The notes under the pieces: model-generated | The model's database searches: none | Told to the model about the DNA's origin: nothing | Seen by the model: the letters and a program-made list of their open reading frames with translations, nothing else | Program-made: the position numbers and the translations under genes | In this document: positions 8,552 through 16,762 of the stretch, piece after piece | Layout: each line of letters starts with the position of its first letter | How positions within the stretch are numbered: the first letter of the stretch is position 1 | NCBI GenBank assembly: GCA_029936155.1 | Contig: JAPYUK010000003.1 | Coordinates: forward strand, 39,835-98,088 | DNA: 58,254 nt | Source of the DNA: Dehalococcoidia bacterium | Lineage (GTDB): Bacteria > Chloroflexota > Dehalococcoidia > Lucifugimonadales > Lucifugimonadaceae | Direction of reading: 5' to 3'

Positions 8552-9214
8552 GTGGTTATTTCACGACAGCAGAAGTTGATTCTTGCCAGCGGATCTCCGC
8601 GGCGTTCAGAGATACTTTCTAAAGCCGGTGTTGTGCTCGAAGTCGTGCCTGCGGCTATCGATGAGGACGCTTTTTTTGTTGGTGGTCATGACTTGCCGGA
8701 CGTAGTGCAAGAGCTGGCATTGGCGAAGGCAAGAGCGGTCGTAGCAAATCGTGAGGGTGAGTGGGTGTTAGGCGCGGATACGATCGTGGTTTTGGATGGC
8801 GAGGTTCTCGGAAAACCGGAATCACCCGATTCTGCGGTCTTGATGCTGCAACGGCTGAGCGGTCGGTCGCACGAGGCGATCACGGGTGTGGCGGTAGTTG
8901 ATCCCGCCGGAGAATCCCACACTAGTCACGTGAGCACGTCGGTTATTTTTCGTAGTCTGGGTGGTGGTGAAATTGCAGAGTACGTGGCTACGGGATTGCC
9001 GTTAGATAAGGCCGGTGGCTATGGTATTCAGGATCGTTCGTTCTTGCCGGTATCGAGTTACGATGGATGTTATTTGAACGTGGTTGGACTGCCTATGTGC
9101 GCGACAAGTGAACTGCTGGGGCTAGCGGGATTCAGTGTTCCGTGCGGTATCGCTTGCCCTGATCATCTTGGAGTTGGCTCACGTAGTGCCAGTGATGCGA
9201 GGTCGGTCCAATGA
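8552..9214 (+). CDS. maf: Maf-family nucleoside-triphosphate pyrophosphatase
   Basis: House-cleaning NTP pyrophosphatase (dTTP/UTP-type by family), 220 aa. Signature blocks are LILASGSPRRSEIL, GADTIVVLDGEVLGKP, ITGVAVV and DKAGGYGIQDRSFLP followed by YLNVVGLP. The frame is open further upstream inside rlmD. The GTG at 8552 is chosen because it immediately follows the rlmD stop and puts LILASGSPRR near the N-terminus. A C-terminal tail of about 30 residues beyond the conserved domain overlaps the tatB start by ATGA, showing translational coupling. Confidence 0.92.
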   Translation: MVISRQQKLILASGSPRRSEILSKAGVVLEVVPAAIDEDAFFVGGHDLPDVVQELALAKARAVVANREGEWVLGADTIVVLDGEVLGKPESPDSAVLMLQRLSGRSHEAITGVAVVDPAGESHTSHVSTSVIFRSLGGGEIAEYVATGLPLDKAGGYGIQDRSFLPVSSYDGCYLNVVGLPMCATSELLGLAGFSVPCGIACPDHLGVGSRSASDARSVQ

Positions 9215-9645
9215 GCTTCTTCGGCCTCGGCGGGTTCGAGATTCTGCTAATTGGGGCGATAGCGCTTTTTGTGCTGGGTCCTAAGCGGTTGCTTGAAGGT
9301 ATTCGGGATGGTCGCAAGATGTACTCGGACCTGAAACACCAGCGAGATGCCTTGCAGTCGTTGATCACCGAGGCGATTGATCTTGAAGATCTGAAGAAGC
9401 AGGTCGATGCGGGCGGACTCAAGGAGAGTGTTAAGTCGCTTGAGGATGATCTGGCGTTGGATCAGGTTGCGGCCGATGTACGCGAGGTGACGAAAGATCT
9501 GGACGGCTCGATTGCCAGGGACTGGAAGTCTACGCGGCCGTCAGTTGAGGTTGATTCAGAGGTTCGCGACGCCATCCCGGACCTGGATTTGTCGAGTGGT
9601 GATTCCGGCGATGACGGATCCGATTCTGACGGAGTGAAGTCTTGA
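9211..9645 (+). CDS. tatB: Sec-independent translocase TatB-like subunit
   Basis: A 144-residue membrane protein with an N-out hydrophobic helix (about 6-22, FGLGGFEILLIGAIALFVLG). The PKRL hinge and a long amphipathic helix follow, then an acidic Ser/Asp-rich tail. The conserved Glu in GGFEILL and the length favour TatB over TatA. It would bind twin-arginine substrates together with TatC. It overlaps maf by 4 nt at the 5' end and tatC by TTGA at the 3' end. Confidence 0.85.
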   Translation: MSFFGLGGFEILLIGAIALFVLGPKRLLEGIRDGRKMYSDLKHQRDALQSLITEAIDLEDLKKQVDAGGLKESVKSLEDDLALDQVAADVREVTKDLDGSIARDWKSTRPSVEVDSEVRDAIPDLDLSSGDSGDDGSDSDGVKS

Positions 9646-10367
9646 ACGACGGCGCAATGTCGGTTCTGGCTCACATCAATGAGTTGAAGCGTCGGTTGTT
9701 TCGGGTAGGCATCGTTGCCGTGGTATTGATCGTGGTAGCGGTGGCAAATTTCCGCTTGATATTCGATCGCTTTACAGCTGATTCACGTGCGCTGATCGAG
9801 GCTGCTGGCGGTGACATTGTTCAACTGACGCTCACTGAGGCGTGGGTTGCAGCGGCGAAGTTGGCTGTGATGGTAGGCATGGCGGCGGCGTTGCCTTACT
9901 TCTTGTGGGAGATGTCCCGGTTCTTCCAGCCCGGACTTAAATCCAACGAGCGCAAATACGTTTACATGCTGATTCCGGGTGCTCTGATCTCGTTCGCTAT
10001 TGGTGCAACGTTTGCTTATCTGGTGCTGATTCCGCGTTTGTTTGAGTTCATGCTGAAATTCCAGGGTGACCTCGCGGTACCCACCATTACTTCGGCATCG
10101 ATTGTGTCGATGACTGTTGGGATTGTATTTTGGCTTGGCACGATTTTCGAGTTGCCGATCGTAATGTTTTTGCTAGCGAAGATCGGACTGATTACATCGA
10201 AGTGGATAAAAGGCAAGATTCGATGGATGATTCTGATCGCGTTTGTGTTCGGGGCGGCTGTTACGCCAACGGATCCGATCTCGCAGGTGGTAGTTGCCGT
10301 TCCGGTGATGGCGCTTTTTGCAATCGGGCTGCTACTTGTGATGCTGGCTGAGCGAGGACGCGACTAG
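9642..10367 (+). CDS. tatC: Sec-independent translocase TatC
   Basis: Multi-spanning receptor of the twin-arginine pathway, 241 aa with six predicted membrane segments. The N-terminus MSVLAHINELKRRLFR matches the TatC signal-binding face (HxxELRxRL). Conserved FxPGL is seen as FFQPGLKSNERKY. The start could be the TTG overlapping the tatB stop (GGAG 7 nt upstream) or the ATG five codons later; the coupled TTG is preferred. It is the last gene of rlmD-maf-tatB-tatC and is convergent with tatA. Confidence 0.93.
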   Translation: MNDGAMSVLAHINELKRRLFRVGIVAVVLIVVAVANFRLIFDRFTADSRALIEAAGGDIVQLTLTEAWVAAAKLAVMVGMAAALPYFLWEMSRFFQPGLKSNERKYVYMLIPGALISFAIGATFAYLVLIPRLFEFMLKFQGDLAVPTITSASIVSMTVGIVFWLGTIFELPIVMFLLAKIGLITSKWIKGKIRWMILIAFVFGAAVTPTDPISQVVVAVPVMALFAIGLLLVMLAERGRD

Positions 10368-10434
10368 ACCAACGCTGGTGGTTTAGGCGTTTGGTTGATG
10401 TTCCTGCGGGTGTTGTTGGGCGAACTAGAGCTGG

Positions 10435-10641
10435 CTATTCGGCTTTTGTGTCGTTGGTGCTGTCATCGCTATCGCCGGTGTCAGAGTCGGACTTCTTGCC
10501 CTTGGTGTCGACGGCGGACTTGAACTCGTTGATCGCCTGGCCCATTCCTTTTCCGACCTGCGGCAGTTTGCCAACTCCGAAGAGCAGCAGGACGATTACG
10601 AGTATGAGGGCGATTTGCCAGATGCCAAAGTTCTGGAACAC
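10435..10641 (-). CDS. tatA: Sec-independent translocase TatA
   Basis: A 68-residue pore-forming subunit with one N-terminal membrane helix (IWQIALILVIVLLLFG), the hallmark FGVGKLP hinge, an amphipathic helix (KGMGQAINEFKSA) and an acidic tail. The start is GTG with GGAG 8 nt upstream. It faces the tatBC operon tail to tail and is therefore expressed separately. Its promoter carries a LexA-type box, so TatA level may rise on DNA damage; that is inference. Confidence 0.9.
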   Translation of the reverse strand: MFQNFGIWQIALILVIVLLLFGVGKLPQVGKGMGQAINEFKSAVDTKGKKSDSDTGDSDDSTNDTKAE

Positions 10642-10688
10642 AGATAAAGCTCCGGGGTGTCCCTGTTTGATTCGGGACTTGTTGAAAT

Positions 10689-10713
10689 GAACCTAAGTTC
10701 GGCTTCAAGTATA
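10689..10713 (-). promoter_or_regulatory. tatA promoter -10 with exact GAAC-N4-GTTC (LexA-type) box
   Basis: On the minus strand a good -10 hexamer, TATACT (10713-10708), is followed 7 nt later by the palindrome GAACTTAGGTTC (10700-10689), centred near the expected transcription start. The -35 is poor. The layout matches the lexA promoter and the promoter at 46171. One exact 8-base match would occur about once in 65 kb by chance, so the placement is the main argument. Confidence 0.5.
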
Positions 10714-10777
10714 CGCCGAGACTTTTCTCACGCCTAACCATTCTGTGAGGTTTTGCGGATTGTTCGAGCGAACAGGG

Positions 10778-11434
10778 CTAACCCATATAGCGCCAGACGG
10801 CTATTACTCGGCTGAGGATTTCGACATCATTGGACGGGAAGGTCATAGCTTCCATCTGGGAGTTTGCAGGCTCGAGTCGTGTTCGAGGACCCTCTGAGTA
10901 GTAGTGCTTGAGAGTGGTCGTGTTGTCGGACTTGATCCGTACTGCCGCCATCTGGCCATTACGTACCGAAGCGGCTTGCTCCATGATCACGAGATCGCCA
11001 TCAGAAATAAGTGCGTCGATCATCGACTCTCCGCGAACTTTTAAGGCGTACACGCCATCACCCGTGCCGGTGATCGCCTGTGGTAGGTCGATTAGTTCTG
11101 ATCCTGAGAGATCAGACCACGTGTCGTTTTCAGGCATTGGAAACGGCGAGCCAGCGGCAATGGTCCCTAAGAGCGGAACAGCGACAGTGTCGATACCTAT
11201 TGGTTCGAGCGCAGCGTTTCGCTGGCTCGGTAGGCTTAGCCCGCGTGACACTTCGGAGTGGCGGTTGAGATACCCGCCTTCTTTCAGGCGATCCAGGTTG
11301 TACGAGACGACTGAAGTCGAAGTGATATCGCAGCCGTACTGAATGTCGCGAATTGAAGGCGGGTAGTCGTGTTCGTCAATGAACTCCTCGATGAACGACA
11401 GTATGGCCATTTGCTTTTCGGAGAGTTTTTTCAT
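10778..11434 (-). CDS. lexA: LexA repressor (SOS regulator, self-cleaving)
   Basis: A 218-aa repressor. The N-terminal winged helix-turn-helix is at about 1-65 (YPPSIRDIQYGCDITSTSVVSYNLDRL). The S24 peptidase domain has the Ala94-Gly95 cleavage site (TIAAGSPFP), nucleophile Ser137 (RGESMIDA) and general base Lys176 (TTTLKHY). The frame is open to 11542, but that would place the promoter inside the gene. The ATG giving MKKLSEKQ is the family start and is used here. A strong promoter with an overlapping operator lies about 70 nt upstream, as expected for autoregulation. Confidence 0.95.
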   Translation of the reverse strand: MKKLSEKQMAILSFIEEFIDEHDYPPSIRDIQYGCDITSTSVVSYNLDRLKEGGYLNRHSEVSRGLSLPSQRNAALEPIGIDTVAVPLLGTIAAGSPFPMPENDTWSDLSGSELIDLPQAITGTGDGVYALKVRGESMIDALISDGDLVIMEQAASVRNGQMAAVRIKSDNTTTLKHYYSEGPRTRLEPANSQMEAMTFPSNDVEILSRVIAVWRYMG

Positions 11435-11504
11435 CTGCTTGATCTCTGGCCCCGGGGATAGCTGTGGCCAGTCATCTGTTGGGCGCGCCTGTTGCTGAAT
11501 ATTC

Positions 11505-11549
11505 GTACTAATGTTCTGGAAATTATCAGTCGTTGATCTCACATGTCAA
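11505..11549 (-). promoter_or_regulatory. lexA promoter with overlapping SOS operator
   Basis: On the minus strand, TTGACA (11549-11544), a 16-bp spacer and GATAAT (11527-11522) form a near-consensus sigma-70 promoter. The element GAACATTAGTAC (11516-11505) starts 5 nt after the -10. It matches the Gram-positive-type LexA operator GAAC-N4-GTTC except for one base. Position over the start site implies repression by LexA. Confidence 0.75.
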
Positions 11550-11729
11550 TTGACGGTGTCACCGGATTGCGATCATAAGTTCGGAAAACGATGCTTTTAT
11601 TCTTGAGAACGAGAAGGCGGTTGGGGAATATGTGAGGTCTCGGGTGGTTGGCTGTAATTTCCGTTGTTGCCTTCCTGTCGTCCTTTGAGCACCTTAGGAT
11701 GACACTGCTGTGTCCTTTTCTTTGAACGC

Positions 11730-12340
11730 CTACGGCGCTCCGGGGAGTGATTCGCAGGAGATCCCATCGTTGTCGCCATCGAGTTGGTGGTCGCCGTCAG
11801 CCGGACCACCGGCAGCGATGAATAAAGCCTGTGCAGAAGACCATGCGGAGAAATCACCGCAATTGCGATCGTCACCGAACGGATCAAATCCTTCCACTGT
11901 GATCGGCGTAGCAGGCGGTGCAGCAGTTGCCGCAGGTGGAACCGTTGGCGGTGGCGAGAGCGGTTGGTGTCGATGAGATCGGCGTGACAGCAGGTTCGGT
12001 CGTGGTGGTCGGCTCGGACTGTTGAACGGCGGTTGGCGAGATTGTGGGCGCCGAAAGCGTTGGTGAAGATGCTGCGGGTGCCGTCGTCGTAGAAGGTTCT
12101 GGCAATTCAGCGGTTGCAACGGCGTGCGGAGTGGCCGGTTGGACGAGGTGTCTTGTCGCTCGGAGTGATCGTTGCGGCTGGTACAGGAGTCGATGTCGGC
12201 GTTGCGGTGACGACTATGATTGTTGGATGATGCCGGCCGTGGTGGAGCTGGCGCGGTGGTGTTTTCTGCGGCGGGATCTGATGGCGAGATTACGGGAGTT
12301 GAGCCATACGCCGTGAACAGAAGTGATGCGAGTAAGGTCG
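11730..12340 (-). pseudogene. Secreted Excalibur-domain protein, interrupted by about three frameshifts
   Basis: Pieces of one plausible exported protein lie in order in different minus-strand frames. A hydrophobic leader with LLASLLFTAYGSTP sits near 12330-12280. Ser/Thr/Pro linkers TIIVVTATPTSTPVPAA and ELPEPSTTTAPAASSP follow in the other two frames. The C-terminal calcium-binding Excalibur domain (DRNCGDFSAWSSAQALF, then DGDNDGISCESLPG) ends at 11730. Each step is a +1 shift. No start codon is found in the leader frame. The domain itself is intact. This is either a decayed gene or a sequence-error hot spot in proline-rich GC repeats. The neighbouring His-rich gene ends just upstream. Confidence 0.6.
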
Positions 12341-12355
12341 CCGATCAGCGATGAC

Positions 12356-12991
12356 CTAGTGGCTGTGTCCCGAGTGGTCGTGACCCGAATGGTCGTGATC
12401 GGAGTGATCGTGCGATTCGTGATCGTGGCCAGCATGTGGGTCAAAGACTGGTGCGGCAGGAGTAGGGGGCGCGGGAATGTGCTGTTGCTCATGACCGTGT
12501 GACGGATCTTGGAATCCACCCGGGTGAGATGGGTGATCACCAAACGATATGCCTTCGAGATCGTCGGGAGGACCGCCAATAGCCGCTGCCTGCCCAAACG
12601 CAACGTAGTGGGGCGGCTCGCCATCGAAGACGAGATAAGCGGACTGCTTGGATGACAAAGACTCATGGCCGCCAAACCATACAACGAGAGGGCCGTTCAC
12701 CATCTGGATTGGGCCGTCTTTGGCGGGCCTTTTGACGTCTTCGTCGATTTCGCCGGTTCCGGCCGGGCCGATCCCCCATCGAGATGGCCCCTGGTAGTCA
12801 CTTGGCACTACAAATCGCCAGCGTGGCAACAGTCCATTCCACGGTCCTACTTCGACTGCGACACGATCCTCCACTCCCTCAAAAGGGTGATGAATTCTCC
12901 AGTTGTACTGGGTGTCTCCGGATTGGGACTGTGGACTGGGCCGATGGGTATCGGCCGCGTGGTCGTGGGAGTTTTCTGGACCCTGAGTCAA
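12356..12991 (-). CDS. Unrecognised protein with histidine/aspartate-rich metal-binding-like tail
   Basis: I do not recognise the family. The 211-residue product has no clear signal peptide or membrane segment. A central part is rich in Trp, Gly and Pro (WNGLLPRWRF, GPLVVWFGGHESL). The last 30 residues are a run of His-Asp/His-Ser pairs (HDHESHDHSDHDHSG), a composition typical of Zn, Ni or Cu storage tails. It starts at TTG with GGAG 6 nt upstream, only 14 nt after the rpsT stop, so it is probably on the rpsT transcript. The His-rich end and good ribosome site argue for a real gene; function is unknown. Confidence 0.6.
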   Translation of the reverse strand: MTQGPENSHDHAADTHRPSPQSQSGDTQYNWRIHHPFEGVEDRVAVEVGPWNGLLPRWRFVVPSDYQGPSRWGIGPAGTGEIDEDVKRPAKDGPIQMVNGPLVVWFGGHESLSSKQSAYLVFDGEPPHYVAFGQAAAIGGPPDDLEGISFGDHPSHPGGFQDPSHGHEQQHIPAPPTPAAPVFDPHAGHDHESHDHSDHDHSGHDHSGHSH

Positions 12992-13005
12992 CGGGTACTC
13001 CGCAG

Positions 13006-13263
13006 TTAGCTAGAGAGCTTGTTGTACTGCTTGGTGAGCCGTGACTTCTTGCGAGCTGCAGTGTTTCGGTGGAGGACGCCTTTTGACACTGCTCGGTCGA
13101 GAGCCGAGACAGCCTCTTTGAGCGAGGCGCCAGACTCATCGGTGGTTGAACCGGTTGCGATGACTTCGGTCACAGCCCGGACTCGGCTGCGGGTGAATGA
13201 TCGCGTTGATTGATTGCGTGAACTTTTGCGAGCTTGTGCGCGCAAAGTTTTGGCGGCGGGCAT
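13006..13263 (-). CDS. rpsT: 30S ribosomal protein S20
   Basis: A small basic protein of 85 aa that binds the 16S rRNA 5' domain. It shows the S20 pattern MPAAKTLRAQARKSSRNQ, a central helix and C-terminal LHRNTAARKKSRLTKQYN. The ATG at 13263 is chosen over an earlier in-frame codon because AAGGA lies 7 nt upstream and S20 proteins begin here. The gene lies just downstream of the Rel gene on the same strand and is followed closely by the His-rich gene. Confidence 0.93.
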   Translation of the reverse strand: MPAAKTLRAQARKSSRNQSTRSFTRSRVRAVTEVIATGSTTDESGASLKEAVSALDRAVSKGVLHRNTAARKKSRLTKQYNKLSS

Positions 13264-13329
13264 TGAAATTCCTTGGTAACTGTTCGAAAGGCTGTGGAGA
13301 CGCATTAAGCGATAACTGAGTTCATATTT

Positions 13330-15537
13330 CTATGAAACTTGCGCTTCGCTGACCCGCAAGACAGAGTCGACACCGGGAATCGTTTCCACGCGGGAGAAGA
13401 GCCGACTTAACTGCTCTACACCAGTAGTGTACACCGTAAGTGAGACTGTACACGCATTGGTTTTATCGTCTTCGTCAGATGTAAGAGAGTGAATATTGAC
13501 GTTTTCAGATGAGACGACGTTCGTGATGTCACGAATCAGGCCAACGCGGTCGAATGCTTTGATCTGTAAACGTGATGCGTAGGTGGTTTCGTAGTGACCC
13601 CATGCGACCGGAATGTGCCGGTCGGTGTCTGAGGTATCACGGAGTATTGGGCAGTTCTGTCTGTGGACCGTTACGCCGCGGCCTCGTGTGAGGTAGCCCA
13701 TGATTTCGTCCCCGTAGACAGGGTTGCAGCAACGTGCGATTCGTGTGAGCAGGCCGGGTTCACCCATAACGATGAGGCCTTTGGTCTGATCAGTGGGTGG
13801 CTTGCCGTTATCGGGTTCATGTTTGAAGACCTCGTCCGGGGCAGGACTGAGCGTGTCAGCAACTCTTGCGACCGAGATCTGTCCTGTTCCGAGAGCTTCA
13901 GTGAGATCGGCGAAGTTATCGTAGTCGAGGCTGGCGACGATTTCTTTTTCGTTGTATTTGAGACCGAGTCGACGCAGCTCTTTCTTGAGTAGGTCTTTAC
14001 CGCGGCGGACGTTGCTCTGTCGTTCCTGTCTGCGGAACCATTGTTTGACCTTGGTTTGCGCACTTCCAGTAACGATGTAGCCGAGATCGGAGTTTAGCCA
14101 ATCGAGGCTTGGTCCACGAGCTATTCTCGCTTTTCGAATTTCGACAACATCGCCATTGTTGAGCGTGGTGTTGAGTGCTGTAAGTTTTCCATTGACTACT
14201 GCACCAACCGTGTTGTGCCCAAGGTCGGTGTGGATGCGGTAGGCGAAGTCAATTGGTGTTGCTCCCGCGGGCAGGTCTTTCACATCACCGTTCGGTGTGT
14301 AGACAAAAACCTGGTTTTTCAAGATGTCTGTTTTGACGGTTGCCAGATACTCATCATCACCAGAAAGCTCTCGCTGCCAGTCGAGGAGTTGTCGAAGCCA
14401 CGACATTTTCGTTTCAAAATTGTCGCTACGCGGGTCAGTATCATCGCCCTCTTTGTACATCCAGTGAGAGGCGACGCCTTCTTCGGCGATTTCGTGCATC
14501 TCCTGGGTTCGAATCTGCACTTCGATCGGGTAGTTGCCAGGTCCTCGCACCGAGGTGTGCAGCGACTGATACATGTTTTCTTTTGGGCTGGCGATGTAGT
14601 CGTCGAACTGTCTTGGAACCGGGCGCCATTTCGAATGAACTATTCCGAGGGCCGCGTAGCAGTCGCCGACGTTTTCAGCCACGACTCGGATGGCGATCAG
14701 ATCGTAGATCTCGTCGAACTTACGACCCATGCGTTCGTAGCGCTGGAGTTTGTTGTAGGTGCTGTAAAGATGCTTGACTCGACCATCGACTTTACAGCTG
14801 ATGCTGGCTTTTGCTAGCGGCGCTTTGATGGCCTTCACTGCCGCCTCGGTGTAAATCTCACGTTCGGCGCGTTTTCGGTTTACGAGTCTAGATATTGATT
14901 TGTACTGGCGAGGCATCAGGTAGCGGAATGCTTGATCTTCAAGCTGCCACTTGATGTCGTTCATGCCCAGCCGGTGGGCCAGCGGTGAGTAGATATCGAG
15001 TGTTTCTCGCGAAATACGCTGCTGCTTTGGAATGGGCAGATGCTGAAGCGTCTGCATGTTGTGCAGTCGATCAGAGAGTTTGATGAGAACGACTCGGACG
15101 TCTTCTGCCATTGCGACGAGCATCTTGCGCAACGATGCTGCTCGTGTTGCTTCCGGCGTGGCGATCTGCTTCACCATTGCGCTGTTTTCAGAGATCATGT
15201 CGAGGCGTTTGAGTTTGGTTACCCCGTCGACCAGACTCGCTACTTCTGTTGAGAATTCCGACTCAAGCTCTTCGAAACTAATGCCACAATCTTCGATTAC
15301 ATCGTGGAGCAGTGCTGCCTGGATTGTTGTGGTGTCGAGTCGCATGTCTGCGAGTCGAAGGGCCGTTGCGATGGGGTGTTCTATAAACGGCTCACCAGAG
15401 TCGCGCTCTTGGCCGCTGTGTGCGTTGATGGCGTACTCGAGTGAGTGCTCAACCGCGGAGGCGCGGTCGGTTGGCAGGTACTTCTGGACCGAGGTAAGGA
15501 GCGCTTTTGCAGATTGGCTCTGGTGGGTGATGGTCAT
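13330..15537 (-). CDS. rel: Bifunctional (p)ppGpp synthetase/hydrolase (Rel/SpoT family)
   Basis: Stringent-response enzyme of 735 aa. The HD hydrolase domain (about 25-180) keeps its metal residues (FIEHPIATAL, LLHDVIED, KLSDRLHNMQTL). The synthetase domain (about 235-355) has EIYDLIAIRV and YIASPKENMYQSLHTSV. A TGS domain (VFVYTPNGDVKDLPAGATPIDFA), a conserved zinc-finger-like region (RIARCCNPVYGDEI) and a C-terminal ACT domain (IKAFDRVGLIRDIT) follow. The frame continues upstream to 15741, but MTITHQSQSAKALL fits family N-termini and avoids running through a strong hairpin. Intact HD residues suggest both synthesis and hydrolysis. Confidence 0.93.
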   Translation of the reverse strand: MTITHQSQSAKALLTSVQKYLPTDRASAVEHSLEYAINAHSGQERDSGEPFIEHPIATALRLADMRLDTTTIQAALLHDVIEDCGISFEELESEFSTEVASLVDGVTKLKRLDMISENSAMVKQIATPEATRAASLRKMLVAMAEDVRVVLIKLSDRLHNMQTLQHLPIPKQQRISRETLDIYSPLAHRLGMNDIKWQLEDQAFRYLMPRQYKSISRLVNRKRAEREIYTEAAVKAIKAPLAKASISCKVDGRVKHLYSTYNKLQRYERMGRKFDEIYDLIAIRVVAENVGDCYAALGIVHSKWRPVPRQFDDYIASPKENMYQSLHTSVRGPGNYPIEVQIRTQEMHEIAEEGVASHWMYKEGDDTDPRSDNFETKMSWLRQLLDWQRELSGDDEYLATVKTDILKNQVFVYTPNGDVKDLPAGATPIDFAYRIHTDLGHNTVGAVVNGKLTALNTTLNNGDVVEIRKARIARGPSLDWLNSDLGYIVTGSAQTKVKQWFRRQERQSNVRRGKDLLKKELRRLGLKYNEKEIVASLDYDNFADLTEALGTGQISVARVADTLSPAPDEVFKHEPDNGKPPTDQTKGLIVMGEPGLLTRIARCCNPVYGDEIMGYLTRGRGVTVHRQNCPILRDTSDTDRHIPVAWGHYETTYASRLQIKAFDRVGLIRDITNVVSSENVNIHSLTSDEDDKTNACTVSLTVYTTGVEQLSRLFSRVETIPGVDSVLRVSEAQVS

Positions 15538-15567
15538 AGAGTGCTGCCGTGTATCGAGATTGCCAGC

Positions 15568-15601
15568 CGCCAGACGTGATCGTTTGGGATCACGTCTGGC
15601 G
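15568..15601. other. Perfect 14-bp inverted repeat upstream of rel
   Basis: Two 14-nt arms (15568-15581 and 15588-15601, CGCCAGACGTGATC and its complement) flank a 6-nt loop. It sits in the 166-bp gap between the HypE-like gene and rel, about 31 nt upstream of the rel start on the minus strand. There is no U-run on either side. It may end the upstream transcript, block ribosome loading in a leader, or be a protein-binding palindrome. Confidence 0.6.
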
Positions 15602-15703
15602 TGTTGGTTATTCCATTCTAATTGTTTGATGATCGTTAGGGCGATAGAGAAACATACGCGCCTAGTTGGGTTGAACCAGAAAGCGGGTGCTGAAATTGCG
15701 AGC

Positions 15704-16741
15704 TCATGACGAGTAGAGGCGGGCGATTTCGTCTCGCTCAAAAGTCTTCAGCGGTTTGCTGATGCCGTCGGTGATGCTTATGAGACCACTTGCGGGTTCG
15801 GTGATTTTGCCGATGACGTTAGATTCGATTCCTGAGTTGGCGAGAGCTTCGACGATGCGTTCGGATCCACCGGGGGTTGCGGTGATGAGGAGTGCTCCGG
15901 ATGCGATCAGGCCCCACGGGTTTAGTTCGAGTGCATCACAAATAGAGATTGTTTCCGGGTAAATTCGTACTTGATCAGTGTTGATGGCAATTCCGGTGTT
16001 GGATGCCCGGGCGAGCTCGTCGAGCGCACCTGCGAGTCCACCTTCTGTTGGATCGTGCATCGCAGTCACGTGACCTGTTGAGGTGGCGTTTTGTGCTGAT
16101 TTGACTACCGATATGCCGGGCGAATCAAGGAAACTCGCGGCGCGGTTGATTTCTTCTTCGGAGAGTCCGATGGCAAGTAGCTCAGCCTTGCTCTCACGGG
16201 CGATGATCGCTGTGCCTTCGATTGCAATCCCAGCTGTGAGAATCACCTCGTCGCCGGGTTTTGCAGACGACGAGGTGACCGTTTCAGACGGTGCGGCTTC
16301 TCCAAGCATAGTCCCGGCGATTATCGGGCGAGGTAGTCCGACCGTGATTTCTGTGTGGCCACCGATCAAGGTGATTCCAAGTTCGCTTGCGGCCTCGTGG
16401 AGTTGGTTGAATATGTCTCGAGCTGTTGATGCCGGTTCGTTTTCGGGGAGCAATAGCGTTCCGAGGAACCACTTTGGTGTGCCGCCTGAAGCCGCGATGT
16501 CGTTTGCGTTGACCTGAATGGCGTACCAGCCGATACGATCGGTAGCGAACGTGATGGGATCAGATTTAGCGATGAGGGTGGTGCTGCCGAAAGAAACGAA
16601 TGCAGCATCTTCGCCGACACCGGGTCCAAGTAGAAGCCGCTTACTGGCGCTTGACGGGTCGAGATCACTCAGGAAACTGGCGAGCAGATCGGGCGGAAGT
16701 TTGCCCGCTTTCAGCCGTCTATTTGTGAGTTCGTCGGTCAT
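15704..16741 (-). CDS. AIR-synthase/HypE-like ATP-binding protein (PurM superfamily)
   Basis: The 345-residue protein has the PurM fold pattern. An N-terminal ATP/Mg-binding half contains GPGVGEDAAFVSFG and VNANDIAASGGTPKWFLGTLLLP. The C-terminal half contains ITLIGGHTE, MHDPTEGGLAGAL and NPWGLIASGALLITAT. It is most like the HypE-like/hydrogenase maturation branch. It lacks the C-terminal Pro-Arg-Ile-Cys that HypE uses for carbamoyl transfer, and no hydrogenase genes are seen. It is therefore probably a HypE homologue of different function. It starts 21 nt after the upstream lipoprotein gene. Confidence 0.8.
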   Translation of the reverse strand: MTDELTNRRLKAGKLPPDLLASFLSDLDPSSASKRLLLGPGVGEDAAFVSFGSTTLIAKSDPITFATDRIGWYAIQVNANDIAASGGTPKWFLGTLLLPENEPASTARDIFNQLHEAASELGITLIGGHTEITVGLPRPIIAGTMLGEAAPSETVTSSSAKPGDEVILTAGIAIEGTAIIARESKAELLAIGLSEEEINRAASFLDSPGISVVKSAQNATSTGHVTAMHDPTEGGLAGALDELARASNTGIAINTDQVRIYPETISICDALELNPWGLIASGALLITATPGGSERIVEALANSGIESNVIGKITEPASGLISITDGISKPLKTFERDEIARLYSS

Positions 16742-16762
16742 TGTTGATTGTCGTAAGTGGGA

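Noticed and set aside
15704-16741. Genuine hydrogenase maturation factor HypE
   Set aside because: The C-terminal PRIC-type Cys is absent and no hydrogenase or other hyp gene is near.
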